The notes beneath the pieces are model-generated. The model saw nothing but the letters and a program-made list of their open reading frames with translations, did not search any database and had not been told where the DNA came from. Shown here in pieces: positions 40,305-49,166 of a stretch of DNA of 64,000 bases; position 1 is the first letter of the stretch; the number at the start of each line of letters is the position of its first letter. The position numbers and the translations under genes are program-made. Origin of the DNA: Streptomyces sp. SAI-127 (GTDB lineage Bacteria > Actinomycetota > Actinomycetes > Streptomycetales > Streptomycetaceae); the NCBI RefSeq assembly GCF_029894425.1, contig NZ_JARXYJ010000001.1, forward strand, positions 6,592,501-6,656,500, in the 5' to 3' direction.

Positions 40305-40357
40305 TTGACAAACACGAGCGGTCGCTCGCATTCTGGAAACGCGAGCGATCTCTCGTG
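40305..40357. promoter_or_regulatory. Twin TetR operators over the divergent promoter
   Basis: CGAGCGGTCGCTCG (40315-40328, perfect) and CGAGCGATCTCTCG (40342-40355, one mismatch pair) are centred 27 bases apart. TTGACA at 40305-40310 is a -35 for the MMPL gene, so the first operator lies within the promoter spacer. Confidence 0.8.
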
Positions 40358-40399
40358 TTTTTCATTCTACGGTTTCCACGGTGAAGGGGACACCGCACC

Positions 40400-42703
40400 A
40401 TGACCGAAGTCAACAGCCCACCTCGGGTCGGCCGATGGACCCGCCTCGTCACCGCCCGTCCCAGGTTGTCGCTGCTCGCGGCCCTGGTGCTCACGCTCCT
40501 CGCCGTGCTGGCCGGCAGCGGTGTCGCCGACCGTCTGGGCGCGGGCGGCTGGGAGGATCCGGACGCGGAGTCGACGTACGCCACCAAGGCATTGGAGCGC
40601 GAGTTCCCGGATTCCCAGCCCAACCTCCTGCTGCTCGTCGACGCGGGCGACGCCTCGGTGGACGACCCGGCGGTGGCCGCGGAGGCCAAGCGCCTCACCG
40701 CCCGCCTGGCCGCCGAGAAGGACATCACCGGGGTCGGTTCCTACTGGTCCGCCTCATCACCGGCCCTGCGCGCCGAGGACGGCCATGAGGCGCTGATCGC
40801 GGCCCGCATCACCGGCGACGAGAAACAGATGGGGAAGACGCTCGACCGCGTCGCCCCTTCCCTCCGGGGGACGCACGGCCCGGTGAAGGTCGAGATCGGC
40901 GGCATCGTCGCGGTGCGGCACGAGATGCAGACGATCATCCAGGAGGACCTCACCCGGGCCGAGATGATCGCCCTGCCGATCACGCTCCTGCTGCTGGTGA
41001 TGGTCTTCGGCAGCGCGATCGCCGCCCTGCTCCCGCTCGGCATCGGCATCGTCGCGATCCTCGGGACGAACGCCGTGCTGCGCGGCCTGACCGAGTTCAC
41101 CGACGTCTCCGTCTTCGCGATGAACCTCACCACGGCCCTCGGACTGGGCCTGGCCATCGACTACGCGCTGTTCATCGTCCGCCGCTTCCGCGAGGAACTG
41201 GCCACCGGTGCCGACCCGTTGCCGGCCATCGGGACCACCCTGCGCACAGCGGGCCGCACCGTCCTCTTCTCCGCCCTCACGGTCGCGGTGTCCCTGGCGG
41301 CGATGCTGCTCTTCCCGCAGTACTTCCTACGGTCCTTCGCCTACGCCGGGATGGCCGTCGTCCTGCTGGCCGCGGCAGCCGCCCTGATCCTCCTCCCGGC
41401 CGCCCTGATCCTGCTGGGCCACCGCGTCAACTCCCTGGACCTGCGCCGGCTGTTCCGGCGCGGAGCACCGAAGAAGACCGAAGCACAGGACAGCGGCACC
41501 GCCTGGGCGCGCACGGCGACCCTCGTCATGCGCCGCGCCCCCTTCTTCGCCCTGGGCACCACCGCCGTCCTGGTCCTGCTCGGACTGCCCTTCCTGGGGG
41601 TGAAGTTCGGCACCGCCGACGACCGCCAACTGCCCGCGTCCGCCGAGTCCCATGTGGTGCAGCAGCACCTCAGGGACGGCTTCCCCGGCAGCCCCGGCGG
41701 CGGCCTGGAAGTCCTCGCCGAGGGCCGGGCGACCCCGGCGCAGTACGTCTCCTACAAGGAGCGGATCGCCGCCCTCCCCGAGGTCCTGCGCGTCGACGGC
41801 CCGCTGGTGAAGGGAGACTCGGCGTACTTCACGGTCCAGCCCAAGGGCGAGGCCGTGGACGACCGGGCACAGCGCCTGGTCGGTGAACTGCGCTCCACGA
41901 AGGCCCCCTTCGACACCAAGGTCACCGGCACGGCGGCCGTCCTGGTCGACTCCAAGCACGCGATAGGCGACCGCCTGCCATGGGCAGCAATCTTCATCAC
42001 GATCGTCACCCTGCTGCTGGTGTTCCTGTTGACGGGCAGCGTCCTGATCCCGATCCAGGCCGTCCTTCTCAACGCCCTCAGCCTGACGGCGATGTTCGGT
42101 GCGGTGGTCTGGGTCTTCCAGGACGGACATCTCTCCGGCCTCCTCGGCTTCACCAGCCCGGGCTCCATAGAGACAACGCTCCCGGTCCTGATGTTCTGCG
42201 TCGCCTTCGGCCTCTCCATGGACTACGGCGTCTTCCTCCTTTCCCGCATCACGGAGGAGTACGACAGGACGGGCGACCACGAGGAGGCGGTCCGCCACGG
42301 CCTGCAGCGCACGGGAGGCCTGATCACGGCGGCCGCGGTCATCCTCGCCGTGGTGATGGTGGCGATAGGCACGTCGAGGGTGACCAACACGAAGATGCTG
42401 GGCCTGGGCATCGCGCTGGCGGTGCTGATGGACGCGATGATCGTCCGCAGTCTGCTGGTACCGGCGGTGATGAGGCTGACGGGCCGCGCAACCTGGTGGG
42501 CACCGGCTCCTTTGAGGCGCTTCCATGAACGGTTCGGGCTGAGCGAAGGGGAAGCCGAACGCCCCAGTGGCGCGGAGGATCGACACGCGGCTCCGCCGCG
42601 GGGCGCGACCGGCCACGATGTACCGGCACAGGAAAACGGCGAGGGGATGGCAGATGCGAGCGGTGATCTTCGAACGATACGGCGAACGTCCGGAGGTACG
42701 TGA
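40400..42703 (+). CDS. MMPL-family (RND superfamily) exporter
   Basis: A 767-residue MMPL transporter with two copies of a layout of one helix, a large outside loop and five helices. Motifs include [22 protein letters not shown] in repeat 1 and [24 protein letters not shown] in repeat 2, with the proton-relay Asp-Tyr pairs of this family. It exports lipids or hydrophobic metabolites using the proton gradient. GGGGA precedes ATG 40400. The last 40 residues (from [15 protein letters not shown]) are encoded by a dispersed repeat and overlap the next gene by 50 bases, so the C-terminus was probably extended. Controlled by the divergent TetR gene. Confidence 0.92.
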   Translation: MTEVNSPPRVGRWTRLVTARPRLSLLAALVLTLLAVLAGSGVADRLGAGGWEDPDAESTYATKALEREFPDSQPNLLLLVDAGDASVDDPAVAAEAKRLTARLAAEKDITGVGSYWSASSPALRAEDGHEALIAARITGDEKQMGKTLDRVAPSLRGTHGPVKVEIGGIVAVRHEMQTIIQEDLTRAEMIALPITLLLLVMVFGSAIAALLPLGIGIVAILGTNAVLRGLTEFTDVSVFAMNLTTALGLGLAIDYALFIVRRFREELATGADPLPAIGTTLRTAGRTVLFSALTVAVSLAAMLLFPQYFLRSFAYAGMAVVLLAAAAALILLPAALILLGHRVNSLDLRRLFRRGAPKKTEAQDSGTAWARTATLVMRRAPFFALGTTAVLVLLGLPFLGVKFGTADDRQLPASAESHVVQQHLRDGFPGSPGGGLEVLAEGRATPAQYVSYKERIAALPEVLRVDGPLVKGDSAYFTVQPKGEAVDDRAQRLVGELRSTKAPFDTKVTGTAAVLVDSKHAIGDRLPWAAIFITIVTLLLVFLLTGSVLIPIQAVLLNALSLTAMFGAVVWVFQDGHLSGLLGFTSPGSIETTLPVLMFCVAFGLSMDYGVFLLSRITEEYDRTGDHEEAVRHGLQRTGGLITAAAVILAVVMVAIGTSRVTNTKMLGLGIALAVLMDAMIVRSLLVPAVMRLTGRATWWAPAPLRRFHERFGLSEGEAERPSGAEDRHAAPPRGATGHDVPAQENGEGMADASGDLRTIRRTSGGT
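42567..42620. repeat. Dispersed GC-rich repeat, copy 3, at the MMPL 3' end
   Basis: GTGGCGCGGAGGATCGACAC continuing with GCGGCTCCGCCGC and GGGGCGCGACCGGCC matches copy 1 at 19911. It lies inside the reading frame of the MMPL gene. Confidence 0.6.
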
Positions 42704-43697
42704 CGTCCCCGACCCCCACCCGTCGGACCACGGCGTAGTCGTCCGAGTGGAAGCCACAGGCCTCTGCAGAAGCGACTGGCACGGCTGGCAGGGGCACGAC
42801 CCGGACATCACCCTCCCTCACGTACCGGGCCATGAACTCGCCGGCGTCGTGGAAGCGGTCGGCTCTCGCGTGAGCGCCTGGCACCCGGGCGACCGGGTGA
42901 CCGTCCCCTTCGTCTGCGCCTGCGGCACCTGCGCGTCCTGCGCCAACGGCGACCACCAGATCTGCGAGCACCAGACACAGCCCGGCTTCACCCACTGGGG
43001 CTCCTTCGCCCAGTACGTGGCGCTGGACCACGCGGATGTGAACCTCGTGGCCGTGCCGCAGGACATGTCCTTCACCACGGCCGCGTCCCTGGGCTGCCGT
43101 TTCGCCACGGCGTTCAGGGCGGTCGTGCAGCAGGGCGGGGTCACCGCGGGGGAGTGGGTCGCGGTTCACGGCTGCGGCGGCGTGGGCCTGTCCGCGGTGA
43201 TGATCGCGGCGGCTTCGGGAGCCCGGGTGGTGGCGGTGGACGTGTCTCCCCAGGCCCTGGCCCTGGCCAGGAAGTTCGGCGCGGCGGAGTGCGTGGACGC
43301 GACCGGCACGAAGGACTCCGCGGCGGCGATCCGTGACCTGACCGGCGGCGGGGCCCAGCTGTCCCTGGACGCCCTCGGCTCACCCGCCACCTGCGCGGCC
43401 TCCGTCAACTCCCTGCGCCGCCGCGGCCGGCACATCCAGGTCGGCCTGCTGCCCTCGCCGGACGGCACGACCCCGGTCCCCATGGCCCGCGCGATCGCCC
43501 TCGAGCTCGAACTCCTCGGCAGTCACGGCATGGCCGCCCACACCTACCCGCCGATGCTGGAACTGGTCCGGGCGGGCGTGCTGCGACCGGATCTGCTGGT
43601 CACGTCCACGATCACCCTGGACGCGGTCCCGGACGCCCTGGCGGCGATGGGCACCGCCCCCGGAGCGGGGGTGACGGTCATCGAGCCCTGGAGCTGA
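42654..43697 (+). CDS. Zinc-dependent medium-chain alcohol dehydrogenase
   Basis: A 347-residue zinc MDR alcohol dehydrogenase. Catalytic zinc: Cys in [12 protein letters not shown], His-Glu in [10 protein letters not shown]. Structural zinc: [17 protein letters not shown]. Rossmann [24 protein letters not shown] for NAD(P). ATG 42654 with GAGGGG ahead; upstream codons belong to the repeat. It oxidises an alcohol or reduces an aldehyde; the specific substrate is unknown. It overlaps the MMPL stop by 50 bases, and its own stop overlaps the convergent GNAT gene by 20. Confidence 0.92.
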   Translation: MRAVIFERYGERPEVRDVPDPHPSDHGVVVRVEATGLCRSDWHGWQGHDPDITLPHVPGHELAGVVEAVGSRVSAWHPGDRVTVPFVCACGTCASCANGDHQICEHQTQPGFTHWGSFAQYVALDHADVNLVAVPQDMSFTTAASLGCRFATAFRAVVQQGGVTAGEWVAVHGCGGVGLSAVMIAAASGARVVAVDVSPQALALARKFGAAECVDATGTKDSAAAIRDLTGGGAQLSLDALGSPATCAASVNSLRRRGRHIQVGLLPSPDGTTPVPMARAIALELELLGSHGMAAHTYPPMLELVRAGVLRPDLLVTSTITLDAVPDALAAMGTAPGAGVTVIEPWS

Positions 43698-44244
43698 GAG
43701 CGGCCCACTCGCGGTCGAGGATGCCCATGATCACCCAGTCCACCCACTCGCCGTCCCGCAGATCGGCCTCCCGCCGCACACCTTCGACCACGAATCCGGC
43801 CTTCTCGTAGACCCGCAGGGCACGGGCGTTGTAGCCGTAGGCCTCCAACTCGATCCGGTGCAGGCCGAGTTGCTCGAATCCGTAGCCGACGATGAGGCGG
43901 GTGGCCTCGGTGCCGAGGCCCCGGCCGCGTCCCCGGGGGCCGATGAGGGTACGGAAGGTGCAGCTGCGGGCCTGGCTGTCCGTCTCGTACAGGACGACCT
44001 CGCCGACGAGTTCGCCGGTGGCGCGGTCGGTGACGGCGAGGTCGAGACGGTCGGGCTGCTCGGACCGGGTGCCGTACCAGGACCGCAGCCGCTCCAGGGT
44101 GAATTCGCCGGAGGGAGCACCGGTGAAGCGGACGACCTCGGGGTCCTCGATGATCTCCGCCATGACCTCGGCATCCACCTCCGTGAACGGCCGCAGCACG
44201 GTCCTGTCGCCGGTCAGCACGGGTTTGACGGAGAAGTCGCTCAT
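43678..44244 (-). CDS. RimJ/RimL-type GNAT acetyltransferase
   Basis: A 188-residue [23 protein letters not shown] at the start, [13 protein letters not shown], acetyl-CoA loop [23 protein letters not shown], then [34 protein letters not shown], the classic RimJ/RimL helix. It acetylates an N-terminal amine or small molecule. It is monocistronic and convergent with the alcohol dehydrogenase gene. Substrate unknown. Confidence 0.9.
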   Translation of the reverse strand: MSDFSVKPVLTGDRTVLRPFTEVDAEVMAEIIEDPEVVRFTGAPSGEFTLERLRSWYGTRSEQPDRLDLAVTDRATGELVGEVVLYETDSQARSCTFRTLIGPRGRGRGLGTEATRLIVGYGFEQLGLHRIELEAYGYNARALRVYEKAGFVVEGVRREADLRDGEWVDWVIMGILDREWAALSSRAR

Positions 44245-44455
44245 GGGCCGACTGTGCCAGACGCCGGCTCCTCATGGCCCGGGATTTTCGGTGCGTGGGC
44301 GGCGATGCGGCGCGGCTTCTCGCAGGTCTCCTCGAGCTTGTCACTGGGCCCGTCGGTGCCGGAGGTGAGATCGACGCCCGCCTGCAGCCCACGAGGGCGG
44401 GACTCGGCCAGGTCCGGCCCGGTGCCCGCGGTCGTGTCACCGGGCGAGCCGACCC

Positions 44456-44656
44456 TCAGTCCTCTCTCCGCCCCCGGTTGCCCGGCCGGGACTCGACCCA
44501 TGCGCGCACGGTGTCCGCGTACCAGAAGGGCTTGCCGCCCTCGACGTGATCGGGTGGCGGCAGCAGCCCGTGCTTGCGGTACGACCGCACGGTGTCCGGC
44601 TGCACACGGATGTGCGCCGCGATCTCCTTGTACGACCAGAGCCTTCGGTCGGTCAT
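44456..44656 (-). CDS. Small excisionase/MerR-like HTH protein
   Basis: A 66-residue DNA-binding protein of the AlpA/excisionase or BldC-like winged-HTH type: LWSYKEIAAHIRVQPDTVRSYRKHG, then LLPPPDHVEGGKPFWYADTVRAWVES forming the wing. ATG 44656 has GGGAGG 8 bases before; two codons upstream a GTG is also in frame. Such small HTH proteins can be plasmid- or phage-derived, but no integrase or att repeat is seen nearby. It may regulate neighbouring genes. Confidence 0.82.
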   Translation of the reverse strand: MTDRRLWSYKEIAAHIRVQPDTVRSYRKHGLLPPPDHVEGGKPFWYADTVRAWVESRPGNRGRRED

Positions 44657-44910
44657 GTGGTGCACCTCCCCGCGCGCACCGCGGCGGCGGCCGGGAAAGG
44701 CCGTCGGGGGTACCGGGCGCTGCGCTGGCGATCACAAAGCCTGTGTCCGGTGAACGACCAGCGGTGACTGTCGGGCAGGGGCTGTGTGCCTGATGTGACG
44801 AGGCGCCCGCGTACGCGAGACATGTGTGACACGGAGGAGGAGTTTGTGACAGAGGTGACGCAAAGGCGCACGCGGGCGCGAGGGCGCGGCGCGTTGACAA
44901 AGGGGCCGTC

Positions 44911-45447
44911 TCAGGCCCTTGCGGCCGTGCTGCCGAGGAATTCCTCCAACTCGCGTGCGGAGTCGGGCGCGAGCCGGTAGACGCCCTGGAGGCTGACGGC
45001 GCTGCGCAGTTCGCCGTCCACGACATGCTTGATCTGGCGCTCGCCCCGTCTCGAACGGTAGGTGAGACGCGCGAGCAGGTCCGGCGGTACGGGTCTGCCG
45101 AAGCCGAGCGGGACACCGGGCCCGCCCAGGAGGACCTCGCTCGCGCAACTCCCCTCCAGCATCCCCCAGCGGTTGAGGTGGGCCTGCCGCTCGACGCTCA
45201 ACTCCTCGCCCACACGGTCGTAGTCGACCAGCCGCTCGACCTCCATGGTCCCGAGCACCCACATCTGCTTCTGGAAGACCCGTATCGGCAGGATCCGGTC
45301 GCCGGGCCGGACCCCGGCCCGCGCGAAGCTCGGCATCGAGGTGTGCGGGCCTCCGAAGAGCACGGTCAGCGGCTCGCCCTCGAAGCCTCCGGCGCCGAGT
45401 GCCCTGCAGAGGTCGTTGGTCCACAGGGTGGTGTACGTGTCAGCCAT
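44911..45447 (-). CDS. Unknown conserved-looking protein, possibly PUA/EVE-like
   Basis: A 178-residue cytoplasmic protein that I do not recognise firmly. It begins MADTYTTLWTNDLCRALG. The central run ARAGVRPGDRILPIRVFQKQ-MWVLGTMEVERLVDY looks like the strand pattern of EVE/ASCH/PUA domains (pGDxI then a G-x-x-x-V strand), which bind modified nucleic acids; this is only pattern similarity. The ATG at 45447 is chosen because upstream codons come from minisatellite DNA. It ends in a small GGGCC hairpin (about 44900-44921). Confidence 0.7.
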   Translation of the reverse strand: MADTYTTLWTNDLCRALGAGGFEGEPLTVLFGGPHTSMPSFARAGVRPGDRILPIRVFQKQMWVLGTMEVERLVDYDRVGEELSVERQAHLNRWGMLEGSCASEVLLGGPGVPLGFGRPVPPDLLARLTYRSRRGERQIKHVVDGELRSAVSLQGVYRLAPDSARELEEFLGSTAARA

Positions 45448-45642
45448 GCCCCGAACGCTAACCGCCGCCACTGACAACGCACTTCGCCTGAGCGGGCCGG
45501 GCCCTCTGCGCAGGGCCCGGCCCACCGGCTCCCCCCGGCCGTCCCCCCGGATCAACCGGCTGGACGCGCACAGCGTGCAGTCGGGTGGTCCCGTCGGTCT
45601 TGGAGAAATCCGCACTTCGCCAGGAAGGATCGGATGCACTAG

Positions 45643-45732
45643 CCGCACCGGATCCACCAGCGGCACCGGGTCCACCAGCCGCACCCGATCCATCGGCCGC
45701 ACCGGATCCACCAGCCGCACCCGATCCATCAG
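45643..45732. repeat. Five tandem 18-bp repeats
   Basis: CCGCACCGGATCCACCAG and close variants occur five times head to tail: 45643, 45661, 45679, 45697 and 45715, with one to four differences each. It starts a minisatellite block that runs to 46140. Confidence 0.9.
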
Positions 45733-45968
45733 CGCACGGGATGCGACGGGCCGTCCCGGTCGCGCCGGAGGTACGGGGGCACCAAGTCACCGGAAGTGCC
45801 GGAGTGCCCGGGCCCCCCCGTGCCCCGACTCATCAGCGCACGGGATGCGACCGGCCGTCCCGGTCGCGCCGGAGGTACCGGGCGCACCGAGTCACCGGAA
45901 GTGCCGGAGTGCCCGGCGTACCCCGTGCCCCGATCCATCAGCGCACCGAGTCACCGGAAGTGCCCGGT
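45731..45968. repeat. 104/105-bp direct repeat, two full copies plus a partial third
   Basis: AGCGCACGGGATGCGAC opens copy 1 at 45731 and copy 2 at 45835; a third truncated copy begins at 45940 (AGCGCACCGAGTCACCGG). Copies 1 and 2 differ at only a few bases over about 100. Confidence 0.88.
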
Positions 45969-46032
45969 GCATCCCGTGTATCCCGTGTATCCCCTGCACC
46001 CCGGGCCCGCCGGATGTACCGGTGCACCGGGG

Positions 46033-46140
46033 GTTACCGGATGTGCCGGGCGCCACGGGCCCACCGGAGTTACCGGATGTGCCGGGCCCCTTGGCCCACC
46101 GGAGTTACCGGAAGTGCCCGGGTGCCCCGGAGCCACCGGA
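46033..46140. repeat. Three tandem ~36-bp repeats reaching into the AraC gene
   Basis: GTTACCGGATGTGCCGGGC followed by GCCACGGGCCCACCGGA repeats at 46033, 46069 and 46104 (periods 36, 35). Built on a CCGG-x-x-GTGCC word. The last unit supplies the Gly-rich C-terminus of the AraC protein. Confidence 0.85.
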
Positions 46141-47061
46141 AGTCCCAGCCATCCCAGCGGTCCCAGACGTCCCGCCCGCAAGGATCAAGCTCGTCGCCTC
46201 ACCATCCATCCGGTCCCCGGGCGGCGCGGCAGCCAAGGGCAGCCGCCGGGCCGTCGTGAACTCCCGAGGCGTGCACCCGGTCATCGCCTTGAACTCGCCG
46301 CTCAGATGCGCCTGGTCGTAGAACCCGCAGGCCGCCGCGGTCGCCGCCTGTCCATGCCCCGCGGCGAGCAGCCGCCGGGCCCGCTGCAACCGCAGGACTC
46401 TCGCCGCCGCCTTGGGCCCCAGCCCGATCTGCTCCCGGAACCGGTTCTCCAGATGCCGCACACTCCAGCCCACCTCCTCGGCGAGCCGCCGCACCGGCAT
46501 GGCACCGCCCGTCCGCACGAGCTCCGACCAGGCCCGCACCACCCGGTCCGAACAGGGCGTACCGGCGTCCCACCACCGCGCGAACACGTCGTCCAGCAAC
46601 CGGAAGCGCTCCTCCCAGGAGGGCAACACCGCCAGCGCGGCGGCGAGTTCACCGACCCGCCGGTCCAGGGTGTGCGGAAGCGCGTCGGGGTCGACGACCC
46701 TGTCGGCGGTCTCGTACTGCGGGGTCCCGAACAGCGTGAACGCGGCCCAGGGTGTGAGCATCACCTCGATGCCGGACAGCCGGCCGCCGTGTTCACCGAC
46801 GGCGGGTGTGGTGGTGGGCCCGCAGAAGACGGAGACGAGTGTCTCCGGAGCCCGTCCCGCGCGCGTGATGCGCACGGGCTGCTCGAACCCCAACAGCAGC
46901 GTGGCGGCCCCGACGGGTGTTTCGAGGCGCCGTCGCGGCCGGTCCATCGCCAGCCGGATCCCGCGATAGCTCAACACCCCGGGCCGCAGCCGAGGATGAG
47001 GCGCCGCGAGGGCGAACTCCCAGAACCCACCGGACCCACGCCCGGTACGGACCAACACCAT
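46105..47061 (-). CDS. AraC-family transcriptional regulator
   Basis: A 318-residue AraC regulator with a DUF6597-like or XylS-type N-terminal domain and a C-terminal double HTH: PVRRLAEEVGWSVRHLENRFREQIGLGPK, then ARRLLAAGHGQAATAAACGFYDQAHLSGEFKAMTGCTP split over the second helix pair. The final 27 residues (Gly/Ser/Thr-rich, ending GSGAPGHFR) are encoded by the 36-bp minisatellite, so the original stop has been displaced. ATG 47061 is directly behind GGGGGG; a GTG at 47097 behind GGAGG is an alternative. Targets unknown. Confidence 0.88.
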   Translation of the reverse strand: MVLVRTGRGSGGFWEFALAAPHPRLRPGVLSYRGIRLAMDRPRRRLETPVGAATLLLGFEQPVRITRAGRAPETLVSVFCGPTTTPAVGEHGGRLSGIEVMLTPWAAFTLFGTPQYETADRVVDPDALPHTLDRRVGELAAALAVLPSWEERFRLLDDVFARWWDAGTPCSDRVVRAWSELVRTGGAMPVRRLAEEVGWSVRHLENRFREQIGLGPKAAARVLRLQRARRLLAAGHGQAATAAACGFYDQAHLSGEFKAMTGCTPREFTTARRLPLAAAPPGDRMDGEATSLILAGGTSGTAGMAGTSGGSGAPGHFR

Positions 47062-47166
47062 CCCCCCAGCTTCACAGCCGACGGGCCACAGCAACACCCT
47101 CCGGGGGCACCATGGACTGCGCGACCGGCGACGGGCGACCAGCGGCGACCCGCCCGCGGCCGAAGA

Positions 47167-48084
47167 CTACGCCCCGCAGGACCGCAAAAACGCCCTGGTC
47201 CGCTGGGCGATCGGCAGCGGCCGATCCGGCTCACACGGATACATGTCCTGCTCGACGATCGCGAACAGATCGACATCCAGCCGTCCCGCCGCCTCCAGCA
47301 CAGGCCCGAGCGCCGGCACACCCGAAGGCGGCTCACACATCACACCCTGTGCCACCGCGGGCCCGAACGGCGTCCCCTTGGCCCGTACGTCCGCGAGGAT
47401 CTCCGGATCCACCTGCTTGAGGTGCAGATACCCGATCCGCGACCCGTACGTCTCGATCAGCTTGACGCTGTCGCCGCCGCAGTACGCGTAGTGCCCGGTG
47501 TCCAGACACAGCGACACCAGGGAGGAGTCCGTCCCGTCGAGGAACCGGACGACGTTCTCCTCGCTGTCGATGTGGGTGTCCGCATGCGGGTGGACGACGA
47601 TCTGCAGGCCGTACTCCTCCCGCACCCGCTGCCCCAGCCGCTCGGTCAGCGAGGTCAGGTTCCGCCACTGCTCGGGCGTCAGCGAGGACGACTCCAGCAC
47701 CTCACCCGTCTTGTCGTCCCGCCAGAACGACGGAATCACGACAAGGTGCCTGGCACCCATCGCCTGCGCCAGCACCGCGTTGTCCGCGACATGCGCCCAG
47801 GTCTTCTCCCACACGGCCTCGCCGTGGTGCAGGCCGGTGAAGACGGTGCCCGCGGACACCTTCAGGCCACGCCGGGAGACCTCCTCGGTGAGGACCGTGG
47901 GGTCGGTCGGGAGGTACCCGTACGGCCCCAGCTCGATCCACTCGTAACCGGAGTCCGCGACCTCGTCGAGGAAGCGTTGCCAGGGGACCTGCTGGGGGTC
48001 GTCGGGGAACCACACGCCCCAGGAGTCGGGAGCCGAGCCGATCCGGATGCGGGACAGTGAGGGCTGAGGTGCGGGCGCTGTCAT
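47167..48084 (-). CDS. IolE/IolI-like TIM-barrel protein of the inositol cluster
   Basis: A 305-residue xylose-isomerase-like TIM barrel resembling inosose dehydratase/isomerase (IolE/IolI). Seen: IRIGSAPDSWGVWFPDDP, WIELGPYGYLPTD, VVHPHADTHIDSEENVVRFL, LCLDTGHYAYCGGDSVKLI and IGYLHLKQVDP, with the His/Asp/Glu metal set. It would dehydrate or isomerise a keto-inositol in the cytoplasm. ATG 48084. It is divergent from iolC, with a LacI-type operator 21 bases before its start, and so belongs to the inositol regulon by position. Confidence 0.85.
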   Translation of the reverse strand: MTAPAPQPSLSRIRIGSAPDSWGVWFPDDPQQVPWQRFLDEVADSGYEWIELGPYGYLPTDPTVLTEEVSRRGLKVSAGTVFTGLHHGEAVWEKTWAHVADNAVLAQAMGARHLVVIPSFWRDDKTGEVLESSSLTPEQWRNLTSLTERLGQRVREEYGLQIVVHPHADTHIDSEENVVRFLDGTDSSLVSLCLDTGHYAYCGGDSVKLIETYGSRIGYLHLKQVDPEILADVRAKGTPFGPAVAQGVMCEPPSGVPALGPVLEAAGRLDVDLFAIVEQDMYPCEPDRPLPIAQRTRAFLRSCGA

Positions 48085-48104
48085 GCCGGCCAGCTTCGGT
48101 TCGG

Positions 48105-48145
48105 ACAGCAAGCGCTGTCAAGGTCTCGTCCGAATGTCTGGACAA
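48105..48145. promoter_or_regulatory. Compound operator between the IolE-like gene and iolC
   Basis: GACAGCAAGCGCTGTC (48104-48119) is a 16-base LacI-type dyad; ACAGCAAGCGCT in it equals the reverse complement of 21229-21240. GTCTGGACAA (48136-48145) equals the reverse complement of TTGTCCAGAC at 21185-21194. The second element touches the iolC -35 box. Confidence 0.65.
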
Positions 48146-48149
48146 AACA

Positions 48150-48179
48150 TTGACAGGGCTCGGCGTCCGGGGCTACAAA
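48150..48179 (+). promoter_or_regulatory. iolC promoter
   Basis: TTGACA (48150-48155) and TACAAA (48174-48179) are 18 bases apart and end about 36 bases before the iolC ATG, fitting a vegetative-type promoter. Confidence 0.65.
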
Positions 48180-48215
48180 CGCCGGGAGAGCCGACGCAGG
48201 TACGAAGGGAAGCCG

Positions 48216-49166
48216 ATGGCGTACGACCTGATCACCATGGGGCGGATCGGTGTGGACCTGTATCCACTCCAGACCGGTGTCCCGCTGCCGCAGGTGACGT
48301 CCTTCGGCAAGTTCCTCGGCGGATCGGCGACCAACGTCGCGGTCGCCGCGTCCCGCCTGGGACGGCGGACCGCGGTGATCACCCGCACCGGCGACGACCC
48401 CTTCGGCACCTATCTGCACGAGGCCCTCCAGGGTTTCGGCGTGGACGACCGCTGGGTCACCCCGGTCCAGGGCTTGCCGACCCCCGTCACCTTCTGCGAG
48501 ATCTTCCCGCCGGACGACTTCCCGCTGTACTTCTACCGCCGGCCCAAGGCCCCCGACCTGGAGATCGACGCCCACGAGCTGGACCTCGACGCGATCCGCG
48601 AGGCGAGCATCTTCTGGGTCACCGGCACCGGCCTCAGCGAGGAGCCCAGCCGTACGGCGACACTGGCGGCCCTCGCCCACCGCGCGAAGGCGGGCACCAC
48701 CGTCTTCGACCTGGACTGGCGCCCGATGTTCTGGAAGGACCCGGCGGAGGCCCGCCCCTTCTACGAAGAGGCCCTGCGCCACACCACCGTCGCCGTCGGA
48801 AACCTCGACGAGGTCGAGGTCGCCACCGGCGTACGCGAGCCGCACGCCGCCGCCCGCGCCCTCCTGGACGCCGGTGTCGAACTGGCGGTCGTCAAGCAGG
48901 GCCCCAAGGGCGTCCTCGCCGTCAACAGCAGCGGCGAGTCCGCCGAGGTCCCGCCCCTGCCCGTGAACGTCCTCAACGGCCTCGGCGCCGGTGACGCCTT
49001 CGGCGGCTCCCTCTGCCACGGCCTGCTCAGCGGCTGGAACCTGGAGAAGATCATGCGGCACGCCAACGCGGCCGGGGCCATCGTCGCCTCCCGTCTGGAG
49101 TGCAGCTCGGCGATGCCGACGCCCGACGAGATCGACAGCGCAATCGCGGCGGGAGCGGTCAAGTGA
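48216..49166 (+). CDS. iolC: 5-dehydro-2-deoxygluconokinase IolC
   Basis: A 316-residue PfkB-family kinase that phosphorylates 5-dehydro-2-deoxygluconate in myo-inositol breakdown. MGRIGVDLYPLQTGVPLPQV, KFLGGSATNVAVAASRLGRR, FYRRPKAPDLEI (a run typical of IolC), then NGLGAGDAFGGSLCHGLL with the catalytic Asp. GAAGGGA precedes ATG 48216. First of a five-gene operon; it overlaps the next gene by GTGA. Confidence 0.93.
   Translation: MAYDLITMGRIGVDLYPLQTGVPLPQVTSFGKFLGGSATNVAVAASRLGRRTAVITRTGDDPFGTYLHEALQGFGVDDRWVTPVQGLPTPVTFCEIFPPDDFPLYFYRRPKAPDLEIDAHELDLDAIREASIFWVTGTGLSEEPSRTATLAALAHRAKAGTTVFDLDWRPMFWKDPAEARPFYEEALRHTTVAVGNLDEVEVATGVREPHAAARALLDAGVELAVVKQGPKGVLAVNSSGESAEVPPLPVNVLNGLGAGDAFGGSLCHGLLSGWNLEKIMRHANAAGAIVASRLECSSAMPTPDEIDSAIAAGAVK

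Noticed and set aside
44456..44656. Excisionase-like gene as a sign of an integrated element
   Set aside because: No integrase, tRNA or att-like direct repeats are seen around it; it may equally be a stand-alone regulator.
45643..45732. Tandem 18-bp repeats considered as a CRISPR array
   Set aside because: The units are contiguous with no spacers, are degenerate, and no cas genes are present.
45796..48060. Collagen-like Gly-X-Y runs in long frames over the minisatellite
   Set aside because: They arise from repeat units with periods divisible by three, appear in several frames and on both strands, and then run antisense through the AraC and IolE-like genes.
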